Source of the DNA: Mugil cephalus
Taxonomy: Eukaryota > Chordata > Actinopteri > Mugiliformes > Mugilidae
Reading direction: 5' to 3'
Assembly: GCF_022458985.1 (NCBI RefSeq)
Contig: NC_061779.1
Coordinates: forward strand, 15,297,001 to 15,361,000
Length of the DNA: 64,000 nucleotides
In this document: piece by piece, positions 30,111 through 41,500 of the stretch
How positions within the stretch are numbered: the first letter of the stretch is position 1
Layout: each line of letters opens with the position of its first letter
The notes under the pieces: generated by a model
The model's database searches: none
What the model saw: only the letters and a program-made list of their open reading frames with translations
What the model was told of the DNA's origin: nothing
Position numbers and translations under genes: made by a program

Positions 30111-30304
30111 TGGACTTACTGTACAAGTAGAAAAGAAAACTCCATGAGCATTTTTAAATAAATACTTGAAAAAGCAAAGATACAAAAGTTGTCATCGACG
30201 TTGAACATATAAAAGAAGCTTCCATGGAGTTAGCCGGTAGCTCAGTAGTGTGAGGTTAGGGAAATGAGTAAACATTATCTTCTTTGGCTGGTAAGGTGAC
30301 ATCT

Positions 30305-32986
30305 TCACCACTTCTTCTTGGCCTCGGGGAAGAGCCATTTCCATTTGTCATTCTGCAGGAGGTAAAAATGTTGATTTAAAAATAAATAAGACCAACATTC
30401 AGAGTAAGATGTTGACATGAAAGCATTCCGATTAGATTACTAACCTTTAATCCCCGGGATGCAGGGTGAGGTTTGATTCTGATGTCCTCCAGAGGCGCGT
30501 AACAGTTGCTGTTGCTGCTGCTATTGTTGGGTTGAGGCATGGCTGTTTCCTTGTGGTCAGGAAGCTGCTCATATGTACAGTCGTCAAGGAAACAAGAACT
30601 GGAAGCGTCAGTGTAGACCTCGGCATACACAGAATCAATGTCCGGGGTGGCCATCGCTGATCTAGTGTCGGAGGGTGTAGTGTGCGGGCTGCCGGGCCGG
30701 CCAGCCAGGTGATAGACCGCGGTGTCGCTCGCGTAGTCCGGGATGTGGCTGCTGTTCGGTCGGCTGCGAGACTCGACCTTCTCTGTGCAGTTCGTGGCTT
30801 GTCTGGTGGGATTGGGGGAAAGTCTTGGTGGGGTGACGGGAGGCGCGCTCCGCCTGTAAGACTGCTCCCCGTCAGAGATGCTGTCCAGGAGCGGCAGAGA
30901 CCTGCTCTTGCTGTCCAGTGGGTTGACCTCAGAGTAAACAGACTTTGGTCCTGATGGAGGACTACATCTCCCAACGCCGTGGTCACTGATTTTCGACCTC
31001 TCAGCTCTCCCGCCGTTGGCTCCCGTTAAACTGCTCTGGGAGCTGTATTGGGCTCTGGGTATCTCTCTGGGCGACTGCTTCCTGAGCTGAGCGTACAGGA
31101 CCCTGTCCTGGTCATTGAGGTTGGCGCTGTCAAAGTGTCTGCTCCTCCGAGGCAAAGGTGGAAGTTCCTGTTTTACAAAATAAGGCAGGTCAGCTTAAAA
31201 ATTTCTACGTAACATATCAAATAAGATAACGCCTCTATAACTTATGGGCTGCACCCACCTCCGTCCTGTTGGCTTTTGATGGCCGTGTAGGCTGCTGCTC
31301 CGAGGCTGGGCTCTGCTGTTCTTTCCGCATGTTCTTCACAGGCCTGACAGCAGCAACAGGAGCAGCAGCGGCAGGCTTGTCAGCCTTGGGGCTGACCTGA
31401 ATGATGTCATACAGCTCTTCATTCAGATCCTGCGAGAACAAATACAGCAGTGAGACCTTCACTTCCTGGCCTGTGCTTTTCCTTAACAAAAGACGCGAAA
31501 AACGATCGTCGCTCACCTCGAAACACGAGCACGTCAAGTACTCTCCGAACGGCTCGATGGGCCTCGTCTTGTAGTATTCTATTAGCTCAGGCACCGTGTC
31601 GTGTCCCTTGGTGTCGCCATAGACGACAAACAGGCCGGTCTCGTTTTGGTTTATCACAAAGTGACGACACCGGTTGCTGCCTCTGCGACAGGAACAAAAT
31701 AATTCATTAGAATGCTGGCAACACATTTTATTTGGTCCAGTGATGTAAAATGAGCAATCTGGAAATGAATTTGCAAATAAATTCAAAAAGAAATAAATAA
31801 TAATAAATAATACATCTTGAAATGACTGAAAACATAAGAAGCCATCATGTGGGATAATGAATGATGCATTTAAATATCCCATTTGTTACTGCTGGAGCCT
31901 GAATATCTTCCAGTAAAGTACGAATGGTAAGAAGAAGTAAGAAAGAATAGTTTAGAAAAGTCCTCTAAATAACTACAGAGGATTTGTAACAGGTCACTGG
32001 ATCGTTACAGTATTTTTACTTAAAATGTGGTGAAGCAGTCTGGATTTCCCAGGATTATATATGCACGTAAATATTAAACCTCATTAACATGATAAATACT
32101 GTAAATGTATTGTTCAAATTTAACCAATACTCACTTATAGGACAGTATGTATCCGATTGCCTTATCGCTGAGACGGATCAAGAAGCAGCCCGGATCCTTT
32201 TCTCTGAGCTTTTCTTCAGCCTGCCTGCAGACAAGAACAAGAACAGCTTTAAAATATGAACTTTAATTCATTAATTTATTTTCATTACAACACATGTTTC
32301 GACCGCCATTCGGCGCAGGAACAGCGAGTCCGGCATCGAGGAGAGAGAAAGCGGATCACGTGATCCCTCCTGGAATTTACTTGCTCACGGAGGAAAATCC
32401 ATCTCGCTACTTGGCCTTTCCACACATTCAATGTTACCGGTGCTCGTGTGTGCGACGTGGCTGCAGCTTTTTTACAATTTGCGTAGGCGTGTATATATTT
32501 CTGCTTGACTAAAGGTCAGTAGGCGAGAGTGGGTTACAGAGTGGACACTTTCCATCAGAGAAAAAGTTTGTCAGCAACCTGTCCACGCAACCAGGCTTCC
32601 TTTTCGTGCCAAACAATGTACATTTTTACTTCTCTATAAATGTTTACGCACTGTGGCACCATTAAGTTGGAATAACTTTGTTTTCAGAAACATTCTTCTT
32701 TTTATTCCTATCCAAATAAATCACATTGTCACAATCATTTCATGAGAAAAGCTGAAAAATAAAAAATATATAAATATAATAAATATATTTGGATTTAACA
32801 AACTGAAGACGCGTAATGTTAGAGCACTTACTTTCTGGTAATGAAGCCCTGGAACCAAGTGGGGATGAGGCCATTATTGACGATGTTTGGCACTTGAGTC
32901 TCGATGAACCACTTTGATGTCAGCTCCCTGAGACTCCCCTCGGGCCCGTCGGCACCAGGATCCCCCGTTACGTCCCTTTGCTCCAT
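30305..32986 (-). CDS. sh2d7: SH2 domain-containing protein 7
   Basis: Adaptor with one SH2 domain and a long tyrosine- and proline-rich tail, probably cytosolic, reading phosphotyrosine signals. In mammals the gene is best known from tuft cells. Six coding exons on the minus strand: 32986-32832, 32224-32135, 31682-31517, 31429-31259, 31167-30445 and 30352-30305. They join to 450 residues (human about 451). The SH2 domain spans about residues 45-140: WFQGFITRK, GCFLIRLSDKAIGYILSYK with the phosphotyrosine-binding Arg, RCRHFVIN and PFGEYLTC. The tail carries PPLPRRSR and tyrosine motifs VLYAQL, SVYSEV, SVYAEV, CTYEQL and CYAPL. It ends in a short basic/aromatic KWKWLFPEAKKKW. The start is the Met closest to the domain; a Met at 33037-33035 is in frame but would lie across the predicted acceptor at 32999. 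Confidence 0.92.
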
Positions 32987-33434
32987 CCTCGTGCGATCCT
33001 GATCAAAGCCACACAAACATTGAGCTACGGCCGCCAACGTTCACTTCCCTGTGTACGCTGCGAGTCAGCACTTCAACTGTCTAATTTGCTTATTTTCCAG
33101 GAGGTGTCAACCGGAGCCAAAAGGCGGCTCAATGGTCTCGTGGTTGGAGTGAAAAGCTGGTGTTTCAGGAAGTATCTGGTCAGACCAGCCTCTGCTTTTC
33201 ATGTCTGTAGTTAATTGCACATCATTTAATTACTGTTCCATGATATCTATTTATTTCCATGGAGTCTTCTCAGAATGCAAAAGTTCCAAGGACTCATCTC
33301 ACTCAAACTAGTCATTTATTTGCACCAACCTAATGTTAAAACATCACACCTATATAAGTCAAACTTTACATGGAAGTATATAGTTAATAAGTTAGTCATT
33401 CGCGTTTAGAGTGAGAACTGGAAGCCGTCCTTAC

Positions 33435-33577
33435 CTTGAAGCGAAACCTCAGGCAGGTCCTAAAGCAGGGTGATTTTGTATGTTTTTGATCCTTTGGTCT
33501 TGACTGTGAAAAGTGGCAGATCTTTTCAGATCTGAGTTTCTGTTGTTTAAGCAGGATGCAGCAGTTCCTTTCAATCC
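33435..33577 (-). other. Candidate non-coding 5' exon of sh2d7
   Basis: The minus strand shows an acceptor after a C/T-rich tract at about 33583-33578 and a good donor (GTAAGG, 33434-33429). A matching acceptor (GATCAG, ending 32999) lies just before the coding exon. A further donor at 33679-33674 (GTACGT) could mark another 5' exon. Stops in all frames make it non-coding. The call rests on splice motifs alone. Confidence 0.35.
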
Positions 33578-33739
33578 CTGGGGGGGAAAAAAATAAATAA
33601 AAAATAAATTAGAAGTCTAATTAATGTAAAGCTCACACGGTGCTCCTATAAAGTGTTTTCTAGTGGAGAGAGTACGTACCTTTTCTTGACATTACCAGTG
33701 TGTGATTTGAATCTGGTGTCATTTCAGCAAACATTCAAA

Positions 33740-35052
33740 TGCCTCTCTCAACTTCTGAACAGCCTGTAATCTCCAACTGAAAGTGTTTTGAGGGAGTGTG
33801 ACCCTACATAGGAGATATAGACTGATGACATTTACAGTTACACACATTCTTCCACTGGTCTGGAAAGCAGTGTCAACCCGTCAACGGCACAGCTCATTTG
33901 CGTAAAAAAAAAAAGAGAGAAAAAAAGACAGCTGAACAAAGCAAGCGCTTCCTGAAGAGAAACGGAAAGTAAGCTGCAAAGAGACTGTGGTTTGGGTGCA
34001 CACGGGGCGCATTGGTTTGCAAGAGGAGGTTGTTTTACCCACGGAGCGTCTCATTACCATAGTAATGGGAGATAAGGTGCGTCAGCAGTTGATCTTTTGT
34101 GTGCAGTAATTTCACATCAGCGCCGGCGAGGCTGGAGCAGAGGGGTAAAAAGAGTGGAAACACATGGGACGGTGACAGTATGTTTGCAGAGATTTTCGAG
34201 GGACACAAACAAATAATGAGACGGTGATACAGTATTTCCCAGGCTTGTTTCGGGGGGTTTTCACAAATGATGGCTAACACGTTCCCCCCCATGGCTGAGA
34301 CGCTTGTCATGAGCCACCTCCATTAGTTTTAGGGCCGTGGGGAGCGAGTAGGAACTCCCTGTGGGGGAGACACTATAACCAGAAAAAGTCTGTGTCATAC
34401 TGAGCGGGACGAGGCTGGATTTCAGTAATCCCCAGTGAGAAGAAAACTCCATCCACGACCTCAGGAGTCATACCGCTGTTGTTCGTGTGTGCGTTTGCGC
34501 ACAGTTTCTCCGTCCGAACAATTAGATTCCAGCTTTGGCGTGGCAGAAATGATTGGCTCAGTGGGTGAAGTATTGCTACAGTGTCATGACCTACAGAATT
34601 TCAACATGTCTACTCAGGCGTCTTTGTGACTCATAATAAGCTCCTCTGGGGGAGTAGTGAGGTTTGGGGTCAAATGCTATCACAGCTTGTGTTTATGAAG
34701 AAACCTTATCTTATTTTGCACAAAATGAAACTGCTATATAAATGTGTGAACATCAGATTGTGTTTTATCTACAGCAGCCGTGAGACAAATTGATATATAT
34801 AAAAAAGTGGAGACTGAAGACTTTTTTAGTCGATAATTTTTCTCAAGCTTCTTGCGACACACCTATGAGGGGGATGTGAGCCTTTAAAAGGTCATGAGAC
34901 AGTTGGCGCTTTTAAAATGTCATTACAACTGAGCTGCTTCACTTTTTAGTACGCCTTTCCCCAAGTTAAAACAAGCATCCACTCAACCAACCCAGCACTC
35001 ACCAAAATGATAATGGACCTCGTAACAACACACAGTGATCGCAGGTAGTTTG

Positions 35053-35084
<32 letters not shown>

Positions 35085-36398
35085 TTCTAATACACTTGTG
35101 TTTTTCTGAAACTCCTGTTTCGCCGACGGTTTTCAGCGGGGAAAAACAACAGGTGTATTTCCCGTCACAAAACCAGTCACCGAACGTGGAGCCCACATAC
35201 TGTACAGTGCATCACGTTGTGACACGTTCAGGTCTGCAACCATCAGTCGGCCTAATATCTAGCACATGTGCCCCTTGGGAAATGGAGAAAAAAGGTTCCT
35301 GCCATAGTCTGGTATGTTTGAGAGCTTCGAGCGTATAGTGCATGAGTCACACCGTGAATAACACATAACAGAGTGCAGATTATACGCTGGAGATAAAACA
35401 GCTGCAGATGAACTGATAACATTTACATATGCACTTTGCATATTGTTAGGTGAAAAGCTTGGATTTTTGTATTTCTTTTCGTTTTCCAATGTCATAATTC
35501 AGATTTTTTTACGTATTGGCCTTCAACCCAGCATGACACCCTAGTCCTTTGGTGCTTTCAGTGAGTTTTTTTAGTCTTTTTACTGTTTTTAATGCTTTTA
35601 TTGTTTTTTTTTCTCAAAAAAAAAATTGTTTTATGCCTTATGTCCTTACTTTACTTATGTACAGCACTTTGTTCCCGCTGTGGCTGTTTTGAAAGTGTTC
35701 TATAAATAAAGTTGAGTTGAGATAAGATATAAATACTATGCTATTTAAAGAATTTTTTTTTTTAAATCCATTACAGGATAAAATGACAGTGTAGCAGAAA
35801 CAGGAAACATGGGGAGAGAGGGGAGTATGACGAACAAGAGCCCCAGGCAAAATCAAAGCGGGGCTGTTGTGGTTACATGCTATTCATCTTAACCGCCCGC
35901 CTAGAAAACCCATTCGTACTTTGTTGCTTTATTTCATTAACCTATGACTATAAAGTTATTCATTAGTTTGCAGATTAGCATGAGATCAAATTAAATGTGC
36001 AAGATGACGACAGTTTTTGCCGTTGCTTTCTAAAGCTCGTGTAACTCAGACTCATAGATGTCACATCTTGAAAGAGTACAGAGTAGACTAACAGAGCTCA
36101 AGAGACCCTCGTAACATTAGATCACCTAAGATGCTTTTATAGACTTCAGTCAAGACTTTCCTGGAAACGACACCAAACAGAAACATAATAATCTTAACCT
36201 GTTGATAACCTGTTTGATTATAGGCAAAACATGCAAATGCCCTGAGGATTTGGACCCCTACGTCACAGAGCTGTCAGATTTACTTCAAGTTCATAAATGT
36301 TGTTATTCTGAAAAATTATTATCACAACAACCAAGGTGCATTATAGTCTTGTTAATTAATATTAGGCTTATATGATGCATAGTACTTCACTTTATATT
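33740..36398. other. Divergent intergenic region, sh2d7 side
   Basis: No exon or RNA gene is supported. It contains a 27-base T run at 35057-35083 and several A/T-rich tracts. The open frames here are shadows without homology. Confidence 0.45.
35057..35083. repeat. Poly(T) tract
   Basis: Twenty-seven uninterrupted T residues. It could be the tail of a minus-strand retroposed sequence, but no SINE body is recognisable beside it. Confidence 0.85.
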
Positions 36399-36893
36399 TA
36401 CACCAATCAGGCATAACATTATAACTACCTTCCTAACATTGTGTAGGTCTCCCTGGTGCCTTCAAAACAGTTGTGACTCCTCAAAGAATGGACATGGGCC
36501 TTCTGAGGGTGTCCTGTGGTGTCTGGCAACAGCATGTTGGTAGTGGGGGTCTTTGGGTCCTATGGGTATTGAGGGGAGGGGCCTCTGTGGCTCATCCCAC
36601 ATATACTTGATCAGTTTGGGATCTAGTGAATTTGGAGGCCAAGGTCAACATCTTCTGCTGTTCTTCATGCTTTTTTGAGTTGTTCCCAAACTTTTTTGTG
36701 TGCGTCAGTCTTCATCCTGCTGGGGATGGCTGCTGCCATCAAGGAGTGTCATTACTATTGGGTGGGGGTATCTGGTTTGGTCCAGGTGGGTGGTACATGT
36801 CTAAGTAACATCCACACAATGCCAGGTCTAAATGTTTCCTAGTAGAACCATTAATTGGGTCAGTGTTATTTCCTTTACCTGTCAGGGCTTTAA
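36399..36893 (-). mobile_element. Internally deleted Tc1/mariner element, family A, copy 3
   Basis: The plus strand starts ACACCAATCAGGCATAACATT, the terminal repeat. The minus strand then reads through fragments of the C-terminal transposase region, including a degenerate block equivalent to W-P-P-N-S-P-D (about 36630-36650). It ends near 36893 with GTTATTTCCTTTACCTGTCAG, the sub-terminal part of the opposite end. The coding part is broken throughout. Confidence 0.65.
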
Positions 36894-36943
36894 ATCATGC
36901 AGCTTATCGCTGTATAACAATATTTTCTTTATATACAGTGCCT

Positions 36944-37975
36944 GGCCAACAAAAAAAGCCACCACTGGATTTAAATAAGCAAATAGGTATGAGCATCCTG
37001 TATGGGCGGCTATCTTTTGTGGAAAATATGTTAGTCTGTTTGAGAAGGATCAAATCATTGGCATGCATCAAGCAGGGAAAACATCTGAGGAGATTGAAGA
37101 AACTACTAAAATTGGGTTAAGAACCGTCCAGCACATGAGTAAAAACTGGAAGAATAGCAGGGAACCGCCATCTTAGAGGAAGAAATGTAGTCGTAAAAAA
37201 TCCTGATTGATCGTGATCGGCAATCCTTTAAACGTTTGGTGAAAGTGAAATTGTATAAAAACAACAGTAGAACTCAGGGCTATGTTTAATAGTGAAAGTA
37301 AGAGCATTTCCACAATGTGAAGGGAACTCAAGGGACTGGGACTGAACAGGCTTAAGAAAACCACTAATCCGTGAGGCCAACTAGAAAAAAGCCTTCGATG
37401 TGCTAGGGAGCATAAAGATTGGACTCTGGGGCAATGGAAGACGGTCATGTGGTCTGATGAGTTTGGATTTACCCTGCTCCAGAGTGATGGGGCATCAGGG
37501 TAAGAAGAGAGACAGATGAAGTGATTCATAGTCTACTGTAGTGTCTACTGTACCAGCCTGTGTGGTCAGTGCTATGATCTGGGGTTGCTGCAGTTGCTCA
37601 GGTCCAGGTGCATCATCATTACGCCCAAAGAATGAGGTCAGCTCACTTCCTGAATACACTGGATGACCAGGTTATTCCATCAGTGGATTTTTTTCTTCCC
37701 TGATGGCATGAGCATATTCAAAGATGACAATGCCAGGATTCATGGGGCTTAAATTGTGGTTCAATGAGTGGTTCAGGCATCATTTTCACACATGGATTGG
37801 CCACCAATGGACTTTGCACATTGGTCAGACTCTCCCATCATCAATTCAAGATGTTGGAGAAAAATGAATGCAACACTGGATGTAAATGAATCTTGTGGCA
37901 TTGCAGAAGCTTATTACAACAATGTCACAGTGAATGCATGTTGCAATCAAACCTAAAGGTTGTACAATGGCATAT
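36944..37975 (+). mobile_element. Degenerate Tc1-like transposon of a second family
   Basis: Starts CAGTGCCTGGCCAACAAAAA next to a TATA target and runs about 1 kb. It retains the order of a Tc1 transposase gene: an N-terminal helix-turn-helix region (about 37040-37140), a V-M-W-S-D-E-like block (about 37445-37465), and later a W-P-equivalent stretch around 37795-37870. Frameshifts and stops occur throughout. No right terminal repeat is seen. It abuts the family A copy ending near 36893. Confidence 0.6.
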
Positions 37976-38534
37976 TAGTGTGTAATGTACAATTTAATGT
38001 AATGCAATGTTTAATGTAATATCTATACACAGATATCCAGATATCTGCTCATAGATATTACATTAAAAGTAACTTAACGGGGCAATGACGCCCAATTTGT
38101 AAAAATGTAAAAATAACACACTCTGTCTAACCAAGACTCTCAAATGAGATAATTTTAGCACGTTCTCCTGATAATATTTAGTCGTATGCTCCCCCAATAT
38201 ATGCCAGTCTTGTTATTTTATTTCATATATTTAATGCACATGCTGTCTAAACTCGTAATGGATTGTTTTGTTACCTTTTGTTGCAGGGTTGTCGCTTCTA
38301 CCTCGCGCTAACCGAACCATACGCCGTCGTTCATCTTGCCCAACACCACCACCCAGCGGCACTCACGCACACGACCTAGTCCTCCCACACACGCCCACGC
38401 ACTCACACGCTCGCCGCCGAGAGGAAAACTACGTTTCCCATGCTCCCCCGAGCGAGCGAAAAGGCAGTCATGCGGGTGGAAGCAGGAGTGGGCATCCGCC
38501 GCTGCGCTGCACGAAGAAGAAAGTTCGAGGAAAG

Positions 38535-41500
38535 ATGCACGAAGAGGAGGATGGCAGCGAAGCAAACCACTGCGCAGTTTCGCGGACCATGCTGCCCACC
38601 AAGTCCGTGGATGTGGCCGAGCTGGAGGGGGCGAAGGAGCAGGCCTCCAAGCTGTGCGGCTACTTAAACAAACTGTCCGGCAAGGGGCCTTTGAGGGGGT
38701 TCAAGCCGCGCTGGTTCGTGTACGACCCGAGGAAATGTTATTTGTATTACTTCAAGACTCCCCAGGATGCCTTGCCACTCGGACACATCGACATAGGCGA
38801 TGCGTGCTTCGCCTACGACGTGGAGGGGGAAGAGGGTCAGTTTGAGATCCGCACAGCCGGGAAAGAGTTTCTCCTGAAGGTATGAACTTTTCTTTTCTCT
38901 TTTCTTTCCTTCTCTCTTTTTCTTTTTGCACTGGGGCCCAGACTTTTACTCTTTGCTGTCATTTGGCACTTCCTTTCCTTGCTCGCTGTGAAAAAGGCAG
39001 ACACACCCATTCACTAAGTTCACAGATTTATTCTCTGCCGTGCTTTTAGTTAAACGTATTACAGACAGAGGCGCGATTTATCAGCTCTCAGCCGCTTTTA
39101 AGAAAGAAAGACGGGTCGCGCGTATTAGCCAAGAAGAGCTCAATCTGCCACATCTTTCAGCTGATAGGCACCAAAACGCACCATCATCCCACCGCGGTCT
39201 GCTGTTTTGGAGATTAGTTCAGGTTGTGATTCAGATGCGCCCCAATGGGTCATCTCACGTGACGGCGCGCCCTCGCAGTCATATGACTGTTTTTGGATTT
39301 CAGACAGGTGCCTCTGGTTGCACTCAGACACCACCGCTTTAGCAGATGGTGTGAATCCTTAAACGCCAGCAGCTTGCATGGCCGGAGGCTGGAACTGAGA
39401 CTGAAACCAGCGTCTGTGCTCATTCACATGACAGATCTGCTATTTGTAGAGCCCTTGGACACTTCAGTGTGATTTCACCACCTTCTTTACATGATATATA
39501 TCAAAACTGTAACTTGTGCTTCTGGTTTAAAATAGCTCAATGAAAGTTGAAATTCTCGTTTTAAACCGTTCAGGTGAATGATATTTTTTTGTGTGTGTGT
39601 TTTTTGTATTGTTTTGTTTTTGTTTGTTTTTTTTCTAGGCCCCCAGCAGACAGGTGATGCATTACTGGCTCCAGCAGTTGCAGCAGAAACGTTGGGAGTA
39701 CAGTAGCACACGAGGCACCGGTAACAGAGACAGCTGGAGCTCCCCGACGTTGGCCCACCCTCCCACCGGCCTAGTCGGCTTAGATAATGGTAGGCAGGTG
39801 TACACATACTCACGCCCGCAGTGGGTGCACGCAAAACTTTTGGACGCTCATTTTGCCCGGCCACCAGCTGCTAGTAAATGCTCACGACCGATTGATTTAA
39901 TATTAACACAAGTGCTGCGAATTCAAGGAATACTGTGTTGCCAGGTTTCCACGGAATGAATGTGTGGGAGTGGTTGTGTGAAACGCTGATTAAATGAGAA
40001 TGAACACGGGTCGAAGTAAAAGAGTTCACGTGTGCTTTATCTGGGGCGTGTTTTAATCAGGGGCACGTTTGACACATCAGCGTTAAAAGTAAATCTCTTT
40101 TTATCTTACAGTAGGCTATATAAGTGCTGCTGTACTTACATTATTGCCTAGTGGACAAACTTTGGAAACAACCTGTACAACCTGTTTTTTTTTTTGTTTT
40201 TTTTTTTTGTTTTTTTACTGGAAAGCACTATTTACCGTGTAATTTGAAATAGTAAATGTGTCAACTAAACCTAAACCTAAACATGTACTCTGGGAGTTCT
40301 GCCTTCTGCTAGTCCGAAAGGAGGAATGTTGTGGAAGCGACTATCAGGCACATGATCAGAGTGATCAGAATCGCTCTTTGTTCGCTTTATTCGGTGGATC
40401 TCGTTCTGCTCTGAGCAGGTACTCGTTGCGATGTTATCGTAACACATCCACATTCCGATGAAAAGCATTTTGTAGCAGAGCGTTTCTCGATGTATAACGT
40501 GCAGCACGAATACAGGACACAGCCGATCGGGTGAAATATTTACTCGGTTTCAAACAGCCCGATTGTTCAGAAAAGGAGAAGGAGTCGTACGTCCTTGTTT
40601 GACACTCATGAGGGACTGAGACAAATGTGTGTGTGCGTTTGTCCGTTTTCATTTCTCGGGTGGTTAAACCCAGTCACAGGTTAAATAACACCACTTGTTT
40701 TTCTGTTATAGGTGAAATGAAGTGTAAATCCTGCTTCCTTTCTCCGGTCGTTGCAGACACTAATGTTTTTTTTTTTTTTTTTTTTTTTTTTGTTTTTTTT
40801 TTTTGTCTTTTTCAGAATCTTGCTCTCTTCTTGTTTTCAAAAGGCACGGCTATCCTCGGTATCAGTGCATATCAGTGTAGTGGTGTTTAGTCTAACGTAA
40901 CGCACTGTCTGGGATTTTCCCAATAGGGACCCTGTTGCTAGCGGCAACTGTCAGCTGCTGCTTATTTTTGTTAGCTCTATGAAGCAAATATTTACATTTT
41001 TCGTCTACGTACGATTAGCTCCGTGCTAAGTTAGCTATCTGTATCTAACGCTGCACACCACGTAGTTGCGGTGCAGAGACTGTTGTGTACTCTGTTTACT
41101 TTCACTAAGCCTTCTCTTGTTTAATACGCTCATTATTATGGTGCGTACTTTAGCTAAGAGGTGAATGTTGAGCGGGCACACTCGTCTCTTCTTGACGTGA
41201 AGCCAGGTATTTTTGTAAACTTCCTGTTTGCTGTCCTAACTCGTAACCTCTGATCTGAATGCTTTCTTGTTGTTTGTACTGAATCAGTATCTCTGAGGTG
41301 AAAAGATTTGACTACCCGCTTTTGAATGCAGAAGAATAGTAGTTCCTAAAAGTACACTGAAGGTAATTTAAATAGAAAAGTGTTTATTTTATGCATTATT
41401 GTTATTATCTTTTTCATTCTCAGAAGACCTTGACCCATTGTCAGTGAGCTGTGCGGCTTTCTCGCTAACTAGTATTTTTCCCCTCTGGCTATGTTTTATG

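Noticed and set aside
30447-30986. Long 179-codon minus-strand open frame
   Set aside because: It is the alternative frame of the large sh2d7 exon, with no start context, splice support or homology.
35057-35200. Possible SINE marked by the poly(T) tract
   Set aside because: No tRNA- or 5S-like head, A/B boxes or target duplication could be found beside it.
37768-37956. 62-codon plus-strand frame
   Set aside because: It lies in the decayed second-family Tc1 element and is a chance open piece of transposase-derived sequence.
38336-38845. 169-codon plus-strand open frame over tbc1d2b exon 1
   Set aside because: A GC-rich shadow of the PH-domain frame; Arg/Ala/His-rich composition without homology.
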